64,000 nucleotides of DNA, from the NCBI RefSeq assembly GCF_000281045.1, contig NW_008246078.1:174429-238428 (forward strand). Reading direction: 5' to 3'. This document shows, one piece after another, positions 41,852 through 54,353 of this stretch. Position 1 is the stretch's first letter; the number at the start of each line of letters is the position of its first letter. Below the pieces are notes generated by a model. The model was not told the DNA's origin and did not search any database. It saw only the letters and a list, made by a program, of their open reading frames with translations. Made by a program: the position numbers and the translations under genes. Origin of the DNA: Saprolegnia diclina VS20. Lineage: Eukaryota > Oomycota > Saprolegniomycetes > Saprolegniales > Saprolegniaceae.

Positions 41852-42226
41852 ATGATTTTGGAAAATCAGTCGCGAAACAGCAACGACACGCCCATCACTC
41901 ATGCCAGCTTCGTCGCACAATCCGTCATCGGCCATTGCGCAATAATGCTCTGCACTAACAAGGCCCTGACGTTCTCGGACGTCCGGCGGTTGTACCAACA
42001 CGACGTGAGTGTCGTCTGGCGCTTTTGCGCGGCGCAGACCCAAAGGTCGCCCGCTCTGCAGCGCTTTTGCCAGCGTCTGCGCCGCCTGCTCGTTATGTTT
42101 ACCCTCGCGTCGCCCGCGGCCGCCGAAGCGCATCCGGCCGTGCCGCGCCTGCACGCGTTTCTACTGCGCTACGTCGTGCCGCTCTCGCGCGAGCTCCAAG
42201 CGCGCGGCCATTGCAGCAGTAGTTAG
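41852..42226 (+). CDS. Unassigned open frame next to the palindrome
   Basis: 124 residues from an ATG (MILENQSRNSN). The second half has coding-like third-position GC and an amphipathic helix (LQRFCQRLRRLLVMFTLASP). The first half does not. No family recognised. It could be a remnant of a longer gene. Confidence 0.22.
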   Translation: MILENQSRNSNDTPITHASFVAQSVIGHCAIMLCTNKALTFSDVRRLYQHDVSVVWRFCAAQTQRSPALQRFCQRLRRLLVMFTLASPAAAEAHPAVPRLHAFLLRYVVPLSRELQARGHCSSS

Positions 42227-42709
42227 CGCCGAAATCAAAGACTTGTTAGTAAATATAGGTCCTTGTCCAAACAACAAACAACTTTACGCAATAATTGACG
42301 ACTCTACGTGGCTTTGTCTTTGGCTATCTACCGAATCCTCCCATCAATACCTTGATACTTGGCCCCCAAAGTCTCAGATCTTATCGCGACGGACGGCGCT
42401 GCTTGTCGCTCTTGAGACCTGTCTGATGTCAGGACCTTCTGTGTCGGTGCCAGTTCTCTTAGCGCTGTGATGGGCTGCTTGGCGCGTCCTCTCGCAAGGA
42501 CCAGTACCGTGAGACCCTCCTCTGGCTCATAGATGCCCCGTCGTTGGAACAGGATTTGGACGTCTTGTAGGACGGCCAATGCGAAGTGTATCGCCGGAGA
42601 GCCCGTGGATCCCTCGTTTGTGTATAGTCCGCAAGTGACCCAGACAGGTGTAGGGAATATCAAATGTATAGAGTATGAGCGACTGCAAGCGGTACAGGGT
42701 TCGAGGCGC

Positions 42710-45046
42710 TCAAAAGCCGATCGTGGAGGTGTGCGCGACGCCCTGCGCTTTGATGCGGAACGTGTTGAGCTCCGTGAGCAGCTTGAGGCAGTCCTGCTTG
42801 ACGTGTTCGTACTCGACTTCGCGCGTCTTGGTGTCAACGACTAGCGCCGCAGGGTCGATTTTGTTTCAAAGTATCAAGCGGACGTACACTCTTTGAGGTG
42901 GTAGATGGTTTGCTCGTGGTGCCGGAGCTTTTGCTCGAGCGAGTCGAGAGTTTTGGCCGTGTCGTTCCCGGCCAGCGTGTGCTTGACGTTTTCGTATTGG
43001 TTGGACTAGTACACGTCGTCGACCACAAGCAAGATGAAGCGAGGACGTACGAGCAAGATGACTTGGGACTTCATGGCGTCCCGGCGGCGAATGTACTGCT
43101 GCTTGTAGCGCAGAAGGAGCTGCTTGGTGTTGGCGTGCGTGTCCTTCATCTCGTCAATGTTCTTGAAGCCTTCCATGTCGCTTTGCATCGTGTCCATCTT
43201 GGTGTTGAGCGAGCCGAGCTCGACCGAGATCTTGGCGTCCAGCGTGTTGACCTTCTCCAGCTCGGCTTGGCGCTTCCCAAGCTCCATCGAGAGCCTAGGC
43301 GATGTGATGAGAACCGCTTGCAGAGGTGCTGTACCGTGTCTTGGTCGTCTGCGCCGACTCGAGCTGGCGCTCCTTGAACGTCAAGTCGCTCTTCATCTCC
43401 TCCACTTTGGCCGCCGACGGCATCTTGTCCTGGCGGCCCAGCCCTGCCTCGTGCATGAGACCAGAAGACAATTTGGCTCGAATCTACCGAGCGAAATGTG
43501 CTCGAGGAGGCGCACGACCATGGCCTGCGACTGCCGCTGCCCCTCGAGCTCCTTGAGCTTCTTCTCTTCAAACGTCTCCATGAAGAGCGTCATTTCTTGG
43601 TCGCGCTGGTAGAGCATGTCGTATTTATGGCTCGTTGTGTTGCCGTCGGCGCCTTCGTTCTTGCGCTCTTCGAGCTCCGTCTTGCCTTCGCTCAGCGCCT
43701 TCTTGAGGCCGCCTAGTTTGATCGCGATTGAACACCAAAACGAAGACATTATGTTCCAACCATTCTCGTCGTCGATAGCCACAATCTGCTTTTCGACTTG
43801 CTCCATCTTGATCTTGTCGTCTTTGACCTATGGTTTGTGTAGAAATATGGAGGAAAACATAAGAACTGAGAGCGTACGCGGGCGAGGAGGAGGTTCCGCG
43901 CTTCGTTCGGGTCCATCTGCGCGGTTGCGAGGTCGTCTTGGACCATCTTGCACTCCTTCTTGAGACGCATTGCTTGGTGCTCGAGGTGCTCGTACTCCTC
44001 CCGGTACTTGTCCAAGCTCAGCTCGTCTTCTTTGGCGCGAATGGCTTGCATGAGCATGTCGAGCTCCTATTGAAAAATGAAAAATGCGAAAAATGCGCGG
44101 TCAACGAGGTTCGAAGCACCTGCGACTTGGCCTCGAGCTCGGCTTCGGCGTGGTGGTTCTCTTCGAGAAGCGCGCGGTACTTTTCGAGTTTCTGCGGTGC
44201 GAGCTGGTTGATCTTGTCTTGCTGCTTCATGTGGATCGCTTGGATCTCGCTCTCGAGGTGCTTGGTCGTGCGTTCTTCGTCTTGGCGCATGATAAAGATC
44301 TAGTCCTTTCTCTATAACTTTTTCGACTAGACATGACAATAGTGTACCCGATCGACTTCTTCGGCCTCCTTGATGTTGCGGTTGTGCAGCTGCTCTTGCA
44401 CTTGGCGAATCTCGGCCGGGTCCTACGTTGCTGCATGCAACACCTGTCTTCAACTGCATGAGGCGACCGTCGCGCTGCGGAGCTTGTCCATGGCGAGGTT
44501 GTAGTCGGCGAGCTGGCCCTCGAGGTCCCGGACTTCGACCGCGAGCTGCTCGTACTTCTTCTCGAGCTACAGCAATTATTCGGATATCGAGCGCCGAGGT
44601 GACGAGGTTCGATCTACCTGCGCATACTGGCTCTTGTCCTTGGCGTCTTGGTCGATCTCCTTTGTGATCTTGTCGATTTCGGCCGTAATTTCCGATGTCT
44701 TTTGGTGCAGTTTGCCCGTAAAGTACGACGCGTCTTGGACCTGGCGCCCGGGACCCGCAGTGCCAATGCGCATGCCCATCATCCCTTGCTGCGTCACGGG
44801 GCGATCCGTCACTTGGACTTCGGTGTTGAGACTCACGCCGTAGCCCGCCGACTGCCCTGGCGTGGCCGGCACGGCGCCGGTCCCGAGCCGACTCGTAAGC
44901 GGCCGCCCGCCCGACGACTGTAGCGCCGTGCGCTGGCCTGTGCCCGGGCGCGCGTTGATCGCGTTAAGCGGCTGGCTGCCCGTGCCCGGTCGCTGCCCCG
45001 TGCCAGGCCGCTGCCCCGAGCTCGTACCTGGTCGACCCGACGACAT
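42710..45046 (-). CDS. IFT74: Intraflagellar transport protein IFT74
   Basis: Multi-exon coiled-coil gene, roughly 600 residues. IFT74 pairs with IFT81 in the IFT-B core and its basic N-terminus contributes to tubulin binding. The N-terminus is Gly/Arg/Pro-rich (MSSGRPGTSSGQRPGTGQRP), followed by the family signature VTDRPVTQQGMMGMRIGTAG and DASYFTGKLHQKTSEITAEI. Middle exons carry long coiled coils (for example KFRALLEENHHAEAELEAKS-like heptads and MTLFMETFEEKKLKELEGQR, the conserved FIETFEE motif). The last exon runs VDTKTREVEYEHVKQDCLKL to HTSTIGF at the stop. Introns are short. It is required for flagella, consistent with zoospores. CCGGTT lies 41 nt upstream. Confidence 0.88.
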
Positions 45047-45825
45047 ACCTCCGCGTCCTTTCGCAAAAAGATCAAAATGACGCGATCCGGTTGGTGTCTA
45101 AATTCGGCATCACGTCCTTTCCGATTCGGCATCGATTCCTTCGAAGTGGCATATGCCGCTTGCTACAAATGTGCTCTTTATTTTCATTGCTCGCTTTCTA
45201 TTCAACGCCACCTGGTTGGGCCACCTTGCACGACCCGATCCAAGCTAATACAACCCGCGCAATCCGCCGAGCGACAGGTTGTACACGATCTAGTCCTTTT
45301 ACTATTATAGTATTTTTACTAAAATACGCTCGCTTGGCCTATAGCTACGAGAACCTCGCCAGCACCGCGCTGGCTACGGCGTCGTGGGCAAGCCACGGCT
45401 TCCCCGTGTTCCATGGTCGAAGCATGAGAGTGGTACATGAGCACGACGGACCAAGATGCTGAGTCGATTCGCTAAGGTCTGAACCGTTAGCGCCGAGCCG
45501 CCTCGCAGCTAGCAGCTAGCAGCTGCGGCTAGCTAGCCAAGAGGACCTAGTTGCGTCTTGCTCTCGTCTCCAGCTACCGCCGTCCAGCCTCCTGGTGGCC
45601 GCAGGTTGCGCGGCCAGGCAGCATCCAGCTGTGCTTTGCTGTCGGCAGATTGTGCTAGTCGCTCGGTCCGCCTCGTCACCCACTCTCACTCTCACGTCGC
45701 ATGATCCATCGCGTATCTCGATGGCAGGACCGCCTTTCTAACGAGAGGAGAGTGAGTGAAGAGGAGCGCGCTTGCCGGATTGTACTCTCACGCCCCACCT
45801 TGCAGTTTGCCATTTGGCAATTGAG
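45047..45825. other. Divergent intergenic region
   Basis: Between IFT74 and the ankyrin-channel gene. AACCGG (minus) at 45,087-45,092 belongs to IFT74. An AGCTAGC-rich direct/inverted repeat lies at 45,507-45,540. No gene seen. Confidence 0.45.
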
Positions 45826-48800
45826 ATGCAAGCGAGCATGCTGGCGTCGTCGCCCGCCGGCTACGGCAGCCTCCGCACGGAAGACCATAGTACGGACGTC
45901 ATGATGAACCTCGAGACGCTCTCCGACACGCCGGACGCGGTCGACGAAGACGAAGAGGACGACGACGAGGAAGACCCGGACGAGTTCAATGACGTGCCGA
46001 TGGTCGACCTCGTCTTTGACGGCAAGATCATGGTGGTCAAATACCGGCTCGAGAACCGACTGTACACCGAGACGGACCTCCTCTCAACGCACGTACGTAG
46101 CTTGCCGCGTGCCCACGTCGCTCACCCTCTTCCTAGTACGACCTCTCGGTGCTGGCGGCGGCGGCCTGCCTCGGCTACAACGAGCTCGTCGAGCTCGTGC
46201 TCCAGCACACCAACTACCGCCTTCTGGACCAGGTACAGTCGCTTCCGCCATGTTGGCCGCATGACGCTGGCATAGTATGCTTCCGACCCGATCATCCAAG
46301 CCATGGAGAACAACCACACGCGCGTGGTGCAGACGCTGCTGTCCACAATCGGCCACGAGATGGACCTCTCGAGCATCCTCAACTACGTACTGCGCCTCCA
46401 TCTTCGCTCCTCTTCATGCTTGTCGTCTGTAGGAGTGCAAGCCCCTCGCGCACGTGGCCGCGGAGAAGGGCTTCAACGAGATCCTCGAGATGCTCGTGGC
46501 CGCCGGGGCGCCCATCGACGCTGTCGACGCAGCGGTCGATGAGGTTTGCGTCATCGCAATGGCCTTCTCCAATGCTTCTTGTCTCTAGTCGCGGAGCGAG
46601 ACCGCGCTGCACTATGCGGCGCGCGCCGGCAACGTCCGTGGCGTCGAGATCCTCCTGGACGCGCATGCGAGCATCAATGCTGTTTCGGCGGTAGGTGTTA
46701 TGCATACGCGCCTTGGCGTCTCATCGTACTGGGGCATGCGCAGGACGGCAAGACGGCGGTGGCGGTGGCAGCGACCGAGTGCGACGACGACGACAGCGCC
46801 AAGGCGGTGCTCGACCTTCTCTTCATGGGCGAAGCGACCATCGACTTGAGCGAGAACGACGTACGACTTGGCACAGTACCGTGCGCTCACAGAACCATTA
46901 GGACGGTGCCGGGCGACGGGTGCTGCTGGAAGCCGAAGCGCACCTCCGCGCCACGTGCCCCGTCCACTGCATGGTGCGCAACGGCGACGAGGCCAAGCTG
47001 CTGCGCTGGCTGCGCGACGCGAACGCGGCGGTGATGCTGGCGCCGCACCGCTGGGAAGGCCAGTACCGCCAAGGAGCAGAGTGGCACCCGCTCGGGCTCA
47101 CGGTCAACGTCGTCGCGCTGCCCCACGAAGGGTGCTATCGCTTCTTTGGGAGCGACGCCGACGACGTCGGGCCGTTCACCGTCATTGGCGAGTGGTCGGG
47201 CGACGCGATCGAAGCGACCAAGGCGTACGAGCTGCAATCGGTCGAGTACAGGGGCGATATTGACGTGACCTCGGGCGTCTGGCGCGGCGACTGGATGGCC
47301 GGCAACAGCCAAGACCAGTTCAGCTTGACGCTCTCGCTGCAGCGCTGCCCCGCTTGTAAGGAGAACTGGGTCCCAAACCGCGACGAGCCGTGCTTGAGCT
47401 GCCTCCCCGACGGCTACAACGCCGACGTCTCGTTCGACACGATCGAAGAGCAGCGCCTCCGCCTTGAAGAGGTCCAAGAGCGCATTGCGGCCGAGATTCT
47501 CCACAAGGACACGGTTCGATCCTCGTCATCGCACCTTTTTTTCATCATTTCAAAAACAACTAGTGGGGACGCACGGCTGTCATGTGCGCAGCGGCCCAAG
47601 GCCGGGCGTCGCTTCTTCGCGTGCTCTTGCGCTTCTGCCGCGCCCAGGCGCTCGAGTACACCGACAACGTACGCGTGCGACAGTTCCTCTCGTCGCTGAT
47701 CACTCGCTCGGTAGGACGGCAAGACGGCGCTGGACCATGCGCTGAGCCGCAAGCTCGTGTGCAAGCACAACGTCGAGCACAAGAGCAACCAAGCGACGCT
47801 CGAGTGCATCGAACTGCTCGTCGCGTCGAGCAAGACTCCGGTGGATCCGTCCCGCATCGTAGGTCCCTTGGCCTGTCCTAGCATCCTGTCATCGTCTCGA
47901 CGCCGTAGTCGGCCGCGCTGACATACAAGCGCGAGCAAGGACGGGCGTGCGCGGGCGACTGCATTGCGACACGCCATGAGGTGAGCCTCTCGGAGCTCGC
48001 CCAGCAGTACGAGTGGGACCGCCTTGCCATGCACCTCATGACGCCCGTGACGTCCACGATCCTCAACAAGCGCGACACGGAGGGCAAGGCCGTCTTGCAC
48101 TACATTGCGAGTGCGGGCAAGTCGGACATCCTCGTCATGCTCTTGGAACAGCCGCATCTCGACGTCAAGCTCCCGACCTTGGTAGCCACACGAGCTCGTC
48201 GCATTGGTCTCATATAGAGAGGACGCTAGGATGGCGAGTATGCGCTGCTGCTGGCGGCCCGCGCCAACCGTGTCAAGTGCGTGCGCATGCTGCTGCACGC
48301 GGGCGCCGACCCGCTCGAGCTCATCACGACCGAGCACGTTGATTACGCCAACTTTTGCAAGGCGCCGTTGGGGCTCCTGAACGACTCGAGCGCGCTCTAC
48401 CTGCTGCAGGCCAAGCACGAACTCAAGCAGCAGTATCCCTTGTACTACCTCGCGCGCGTCAAGGACGTGGCCCAAGCGAGCGTGCACTACGCCGCGCAGC
48501 AGTCGGCGGTCCACGTTGCTGTCAAGGCGGAGCTCCCGACCTCGATCCTCGCCGAGATCATCGACCAGAGCATCCACGACGTCAACGCCCAAGACAAGGT
48601 CCGTTCATCTTCTGTTCGGCCATGTAGCGAGAGGAATGACTAGCATGACGAGACGCCGCTTATGGTCGCCACGCGCTTGGGCCTCCCAGGCCACGTGCAA
48701 GTCCTGTTGGCCAACCACGCCGACGTCGACGCTGTCAACAATGTACAGGATTGTCATACGATACGGACCTCATATATGGCTCTGTAGCGCCGCCAAAGCG

Positions 48801-51178
48801 CGCTCATGATGGCGGCGAAGGGCGGGCACATTGCCATCGTGGCGATGCTGCTGGAGAACCTTGCGGACGTCGCACTCCGCGACAGCAAGGACGAGACAGT
48901 CCTCGAGAAGCTCGAGACGTACATCGCGACGCACCTCAAGGCGATGCCGTTGGAAGCGCTCATGAAGCACCCGCATGTCAAGATCCGCGACGCGATCAAG
49001 TCGGAGATCCGCGAGCGCCAGACGTCGGCCGAGTACCGCGCCAAGCTCGCCAAGTCGCTCTCGGACGTCAACGTCGAGACGGCGTTCCGGCTCAACGGTT
49101 TTGCCAAGGCCATCAACTGCTCGCCCGAGCTCGGTGTCACGTTTCTCAACGACTGCGTCAGCATGAACCGCCACGACGTCCTCTTCTCGCACCTCGACTA
49201 CGTCTACGGCAAGCACGTCACGGGCAGTGCGCTCCACGCGCTGCTCAACATGGAGACGGACGACCCAGATCTTATTTTCGAAGCCAAGTCCAAGTGCTTT
49301 GAACACGTGACGATGCAGCGTGTCCTCGAGATCAAGTGGGAGCTGTTTGGCCAGCGCACGTTCCTTGAGATGCTCTTCATGTACCTCGTCCTTCTTGTGA
49401 GCATGACCATCTCAGCGGTGCTCTTCCGCGACGAAGACGCGATGGCGTCGCTGCACGCAACCAGCTTTGAGGTCCTGCTTGGCGTTCTCGCCGTCTCGCT
49501 CGCGAGTGTCGGGTACGTGGCAGCGCAGGCGCTGCGCCCACGCACGTTCTGGCGCCTCGCGCGCTTTCACTACGACGGCAGCCTCGACTTTGATCCGGAG
49601 CTTGACATCCCGGACCTCGAGCGTCACAAGGCGACGGCCAAGCGCCACCTCAAGCTCGGTGTCGCGATTGGGACGCTGCTTCTCGCTGGGCTTCTCGTCG
49701 GGCTTTTGGCGGCGACGTCGACCGTCTCGTCCTTCCCGGTCTTCAACAACGTCGTGTTGGCGGGCACGGCCATCTACTTTGTCGTAAACGAGTACCAGGA
49801 GGCCCGGAACGGCCTCGCCGTCTACCTCGCGTCGACCATCAACGTCATCCAAGTGAGCATGTACATGCTGATTCTGGTCGTCTTCTTGCCCATGCAGCTC
49901 AACTGGCTCGACACGCCGGCGCAGATTGAGATTGCAGTCGGGAGTGGCATCACACTCACGCTCTGGATTCTGAGTCTCCAGTTCCTCGAGGTCGAGGCGA
50001 GCGCGAGCTACCTCCTGCCGATGCTCACGGGGCTGCTAAAGGACCTCTGGAACTTCTTCCTCTTCTTTGGCGTCTTCCAGATCGGCATCACAGTCACCTT
50101 CTTCCAGCTCTACAAGGCGACCGAGGACGACGGCTTCAACTCGCTCAGCGGGTCGTTCTTGACGTCGTACTTTGTCGCGTTTGGCCAAGTGCCGATGGAC
50201 TCGATGAAGTCGTTTACGAACGACGAGACCAAGGCGATCGACGGCTACGACTGGATCTTGTACATCTTTGCGGTCGTCATGATCATGGCGCACTCGGCCC
50301 TCGTCGTCTTCTTCCTCCTCAACTTGCTCGTCGCCAACATGAACAAGACGGTGGACGGCGGTCTCGAGAAGGCCAAGACCGAGGCGCTTGCAGCGTACGC
50401 GCAGTGCATTCTGCGGCTCGAAGAGGCCATGCACTACTCGAACGAAGAGACGCAAGAGCTCATCTACTTCATCCCGCCGACGCCGACCAGTGACGGGAAG
50501 CTCAACCCGATCTTCCACTTTGCGATGCCAAAGTCCCACTACGGTATCACGGCCGAGGCCGAAGACGCGATCGCTTCGCACAAAGCGCAGCAGACGTCCT
50601 GGGTGGACACGGCCAACGACGTCGCGACGCAGATCCAGGACGCGTTCACTGCATTTGAAAATGGGCTTCTCGACGTCGACCACTTCGCTGACGCCAACGC
50701 GGCAGCTGTCTTTGCCGCCGACTTGAGCGAAATCGCACGTACACGCACGCTGCTCGAGAACGTGCAGACGGCGATGCGCAAGAGCCGCGGCCAGCAAAAC
50801 CGCAAGGAGCTCCTGAGTCGCTTCCAGAAGATCGCGACCAAGGACATGGCCGACCTCGCCAAGAAGCTCCGCCAGCTCTGGTTGCGCTCGGAAGGCGACC
50901 ACGCGCGCTGCGTCCTTGTCTACGAGCTGGCGCACCACGCGACCATGACGGACGAGCTCCACGCGCTTCAAGCACGGGTTGTGAATGCATTTGAAGCCGC
51001 CAAGACGACAGTGGACGCCGACGTCGCGAACAAAGAGGCGACCACCGACCGCCTCGCTGCGCTCGAGACGCAGCTCGCCGAGATGCAAGCGCGGATCGCA
51101 CTGTCCAACGAACAAGCGATGGCGACGATGACGGCGCAGTTCCAGACGCTGCTGACGGCCATGACAGCCAACCAGTAG
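45826..51178 (+). CDS. Ankyrin-repeat TRP-like cation channel
   Basis: Large gene with some 15 short introns, then a 2.4-kb last exon. N-terminus MQASMLASSPAGYGSLRTED then a very acidic stretch. Ankyrin repeats follow, mostly one per exon (SETALHYAARAGNVRGVEIL; GKAVLHYIASAGKSDILVML; DETPLMVATRLGLPGHVQVL; QSALMMAAKGGHIAIVAMLL). Between repeats sits a Trp/Gly-rich beta-type insert (WEGQYRQGAEWHPLGL, FTVIGEWSGDAIEATKAYEL, GVWRGDWMAGNSQDQFSLTL) and a CPACKENW..CLSC zinc-like motif. The last exon has six or more hydrophobic helices (for example LFMYLVLLVSMTISAVLF and FLFFGVFQIGITVTFFQLY) and the S6-like VVFFLLNLLVANMNKT, as in TRP channels, then a helical C-terminus. Ion selectivity cannot be read. 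The ATG at 45838 is an alternative start. Confidence 0.82.
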
Positions 51179-51283
51179 CTCAGTTGGACGACATTGGATG
51201 CAACAGACAATAGTGTACTTTGTGGTTTAAGTGTGCAAAACTGCATCTAAATACGGCGACGGATACAGAAGAAATGGTCGCGA

Positions 51284-51997
51284 CTAGGGCAACGATGGCG
51301 CGTCACAGGCCGAGAGGAAGCCGTCCCAGAGCAGCTTGTCGTCCAGGAACGCTGCGAGGTCGTCGGTCGTCTCGGGCAAGTCCCAGCTGCAGTCGTCGAG
51401 CGTAAAGACGTCGCAGAGCGTCGTCGACGACGCGGGGAGGAATTGCATGCATTCGATCGCAATGAGCTTGGCCTCGTTCGCCGCCGAGTGCTGCTGCTGC
51501 TGATGGTACATGTCTCGCGCGAGATGGTGGTCGTCAAAGGTGAAGACATCGGGCGTGTACTCCATCTTGACGGTCGTTGTCGCCGTTGGGGTGCTACTGG
51601 CGGACGAGGCGCTGTGGGACGGCGATGCTGCGTTCTGCGGTGACGCCCGCGGCGACTTGCGCACGACGTGGATAAGGAGCTCGGGCTGCGTGCGGAGGAA
51701 GCTCGGGTGGCTGAACGTGCACACGTTGGACTGCGTCTTGGTCCACTTGCGGAAGCCAAAGTTGTTGAGCTGGCGTTGAAAGCTCGAGGCCTTCTCGTGG
51801 TTGAAGTACTTGCGTAGGATCTCAGTCTCGAGGCGGCGCTCCGAGAGGATCTGGATCGCGCTGCCGTCGTGCGACCAAGTGATGACACTCGGGTCTTCGG
51901 TCTCGAGCATGCGGTAGAGGCTGCGGAGGAACTTGGGGATGCCCGTGATGCGCTTCCGCTTCAGGTCGTCCGTCTGCATACTCATGCTCATGTTCAT
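51284..51997 (-). CDS. HSF-type transcription factor
   Basis: Intronless, 237 residues (MNMSMSMQTDDLKRKR). One heat-shock-factor DNA-binding domain: PKFLRSLYRMLETEDPSVIT, WSHDGSAIQI, LRKYFNHEKASSFQRQLNNF and GFRKWTKTQSNVCTFSHPSF, the classic winged helix with the recognition helix SSFQRQLNNFGFRK. There is no long leucine-zipper trimerisation region as in animal HSF1. The C-terminus is acidic with possible activation motifs (DVFTLDDCSWDLPETTDDLA). Oomycetes have many such short HSF-type genes. CCAAT boxes lie 145-240 nt upstream. Confidence 0.92.
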   Translation of the reverse strand: MNMSMSMQTDDLKRKRITGIPKFLRSLYRMLETEDPSVITWSHDGSAIQILSERRLETEILRKYFNHEKASSFQRQLNNFGFRKWTKTQSNVCTFSHPSFLRTQPELLIHVVRKSPRASPQNAASPSHSASSASSTPTATTTVKMEYTPDVFTFDDHHLARDMYHQQQQHSAANEAKLIAIECMQFLPASSTTLCDVFTLDDCSWDLPETTDDLAAFLDDKLLWDGFLSACDAPSLP

Positions 51998-52673
51998 GTG
52001 CGTCTTGTCCGGCGACTTGAAAAATAATGATATCTCGGCGCTTCCGCCGGCTTCTCCCTCCCCTTCCGCGCACCTTCTTTGACCTGCGGGCTGTATCATC
52101 CGCAACCGGCCTGTGGGCGTGCCACGTATGCATGGTGTGCGTTGATTGGCTGCTTTTCGATCTTCAATGGGCGCGATCGGAAACCCCTCGATTTTCGAGT
52201 GATTTTCAGCCGTGCACTTCTAAAATCAAGCCAATCACAGCGTCGTGCGGGACGACCAGCGACGCCACCTGCGGTAAAGGCAAGGTCCGAGCCAAAACAA
52301 GGGCTTGGCTCCATCTTGGCGCCACGGAGGCCGCCATGATGGCTGGTCCCTTGGGATTTTTAGAGAGATGTGCTATGTAGTAGCATGCGGTGAAGCGACC
52401 GCTCGTGCAAAGGACGAGCTGTGGGTGATGGTCGATGAACAATGCCTTAGCGAAGCTTCTCGAACGGTTCTCGAAGATTACCGCAGCTGTGGGAATACCA
52501 ACGATGCTGATGCTGGCAGAGAACCGAGTGCAGCGGTTCTACCGCAGACAAGACGATGCGCATCTCGGTTTCAATGCACCTGAATGTTAGTGAGGCGATG
52601 TCGAATCCGAGCGACCTGCTTTTGTCTCGCGTCGGCTTCGGTACTAGACGCGATTCTTATTATATAACACCAT
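51998..52673. other. Intergenic, HSF promoter
   Basis: Contains CCAAT boxes at 52,145 and 52,231 upstream of the HSF-type gene; the rest is downstream of ADE2. No gene recognised. Confidence 0.45.
52144..52238 (-). promoter_or_regulatory. Facing CCAAT boxes upstream of the HSF-type gene
   Basis: ATTGGCTGC at 52,145 and CCAATCACAG at 52,231 in opposite orientation. Role inferred. Confidence 0.4.
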
Positions 52674-54353
52674 TTACAACTTCATGTTGGCCAAGTAGGT
52701 ACTCCACCCATTCGTCTCCATCGTCGCGATCTTGTCGTTGACTTCGGCCTCCTGCTTGTCGAGGAATGCCTGCATCTTGGTGAGGTTCTCTTCGCCGCCG
52801 ACGATGCGCACGGCGAGGAGGCCGGCGTTCATCGCATTGCCGATCGCCACTGTGGCGACGGGGATGCCCCGGGGCATCTGCACGATCGAGAGGAGCGAGT
52901 CCATGCCGCTGAGCGCCTTGGTCTGGATCGGGACGCCGATGACCGGCAGCGGCGTGAGCGCTGCCACCATGCCAGGCAGGTGGGCCGCGCCGCCCGCTCC
53001 GGCAATGAGCACCTGGAGGCCTCGGGCGCGCGCCGACTGCGCGTACGAGTACATGCGCTCGGGGGTGCGGTGCGCCGAGACGATGCTGAGCTCGTACGGA
53101 ATGTCAAAGTCCTCGAGCACCTTGGCGGCGGCGGCCATCGACGGCAGGTCCGAGTCTGAGCCCATGATGATGCCTACGAGCGGCGCCTTGATATCGTGGG
53201 GGGCGGCGCTCGGGCTCAGCTTCTTTGCGCGCTCCAGGAGCGCCGAGAGGGTCGGCGCGACGACCGTGATGTGGCCGACCTTGCGTCCGGGCGAGATACC
53301 CGCCTTGCCGTACCAGTGGACGCTGGCACCGGGCACCGTCGCGGCGTGCGCAACGAGGTCCGTCGTCGCCTTCGGGTCGGCCGTGCCAAGGACGTTGAGC
53401 ATCCAGGACGCGCCGACCTGCAGCGCGCAGCTGCCGAGCGGGATGCCAGCGACGGCGCGGACGTGGTTTTCAAACTGGTCCGTCTCGCACGCTTCGATCG
53501 TGTAGTGGCCCGAGTTGTGCGGGCGCGGCGCGATCTCGTTCAGCAGCAGCGTGTTCTCGGACGTCAAGAACATCTCGACGCCAAAGATCCCGTTGCCCGA
53601 GAGCGCGGCGACGACCTTGGTCGCCATGGCCGTCGCGGCCGCGTGGAGGCTGGCGTCCGGAAGCACGGCAGGGGCGAGGACCGTGTGGCAAATGTTGTTG
53701 GCCTGCGTCGTCTCGACGACCGGGTACGCGCGCACGTCGCCGCCTTGGCGCACAACCATGACCGCAAGCTCCTTCGTGAAGGGCACCCACTTCTCTGCGT
53801 AGAGCTTGCCAGCGCCCATGGTCGGAGCGAGCGCCGCGATCGCAGACGGAATGGCGGCCTCAGACGCGACGACCGCGTTGCCCTTGCCGTCGTACGACCA
53901 GTGGCGCGACTTGAGCATGAACGGGTACCCGTAGCGCGCGCCGGCCCCAACCGCATCGGCGGCCGAGTCGACGACCGTGAAGGGACCGAGCGGCACGTCG
54001 ACGTCCCGACAAAACACCTTTTGCGCGTACTTGTCCTGGATGAGCGCGATCGTGTCGGGGCTCGGGTGGATCTGCAGCTTCGGGTGCGAGGCCTGCAGCG
54101 CGCGCAGCGTCTGCGCATTGACGTGCTCGATCTCGACCGTGAGCACGTCGACCTTGGCGGCGAGGGCCTCGATGGCGGCGGCGTCCGTGAACGCGCCCGC
54201 GACCGTTGACGTGACTTGGCCGGCCGGCGACGCGTCGCCCGCAGGGTCCAAGCACACGAGCTTGACGCCGAGGCGGTGCGCAGCGTAGCCCATCATGCGG
54301 CCGAGCTGGCCACCGCCCAGGCAGCCCACGGTCGGCGTGTTCGGAAGGCTCAT
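52674..54353 (-). CDS. ADE2: Phosphoribosylaminoimidazole carboxylase, fused PurK-PurE (ADE2)
   Basis: Intronless, 559 residues. Converts AIR to CAIR in purine synthesis, as in fungi, using an ATP-grasp N5-CAIR synthetase (PurK) joined to an N5-CAIR mutase (PurE). PurK (residues 1 to about 380) starts [20 protein letters not shown] and has [50 protein letters not shown] and [13 protein letters not shown]. PurE (about 395 to 559) has [59 protein letters not shown] and [19 protein letters not shown]. All active-site motifs are present. The fused order matches fungal ADE2 and differs from the animal PAICS. Confidence 0.96.
   Translation of the reverse strand: MSLPNTPTVGCLGGGQLGRMMGYAAHRLGVKLVCLDPAGDASPAGQVTSTVAGAFTDAAAIEALAAKVDVLTVEIEHVNAQTLRALQASHPKLQIHPSPDTIALIQDKYAQKVFCRDVDVPLGPFTVVDSAADAVGAGARYGYPFMLKSRHWSYDGKGNAVVASEAAIPSAIAALAPTMGAGKLYAEKWVPFTKELAVMVVRQGGDVRAYPVVETTQANNICHTVLAPAVLPDASLHAAATAMATKVVAALSGNGIFGVEMFLTSENTLLLNEIAPRPHNSGHYTIEACETDQFENHVRAVAGIPLGSCALQVGASWMLNVLGTADPKATTDLVAHAATVPGASVHWYGKAGISPGRKVGHITVVAPTLSALLERAKKLSPSAAPHDIKAPLVGIIMGSDSDLPSMAAAAKVLEDFDIPYELSIVSAHRTPERMYSYAQSARARGLQVLIAGAGGAAHLPGMVAALTPLPVIGVPIQTKALSGMDSLLSIVQMPRGIPVATVAIGNAMNAGLLAVRIVGGEENLTKMQAFLDKQEAEVNDKIATMETNGWSTYLANMKL

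Larger units (their letters stand above)
41380..42709. other. Palindrome-rich interval between MED15 and IFT74
   Basis: Convergent 3' ends enclose 1.3 kb. It holds a perfect 35-nt palindrome (41,782-41,816), a second short palindrome (41,827-41,841) and one unassigned open frame (41,852-42,226). Nothing else was recognised. Confidence 0.5.

Noticed and set aside
50036-51115. Minus-strand frame opposite the TRP-like channel
   Set aside because: Shadow caused by strong third-position GC of the channel gene.
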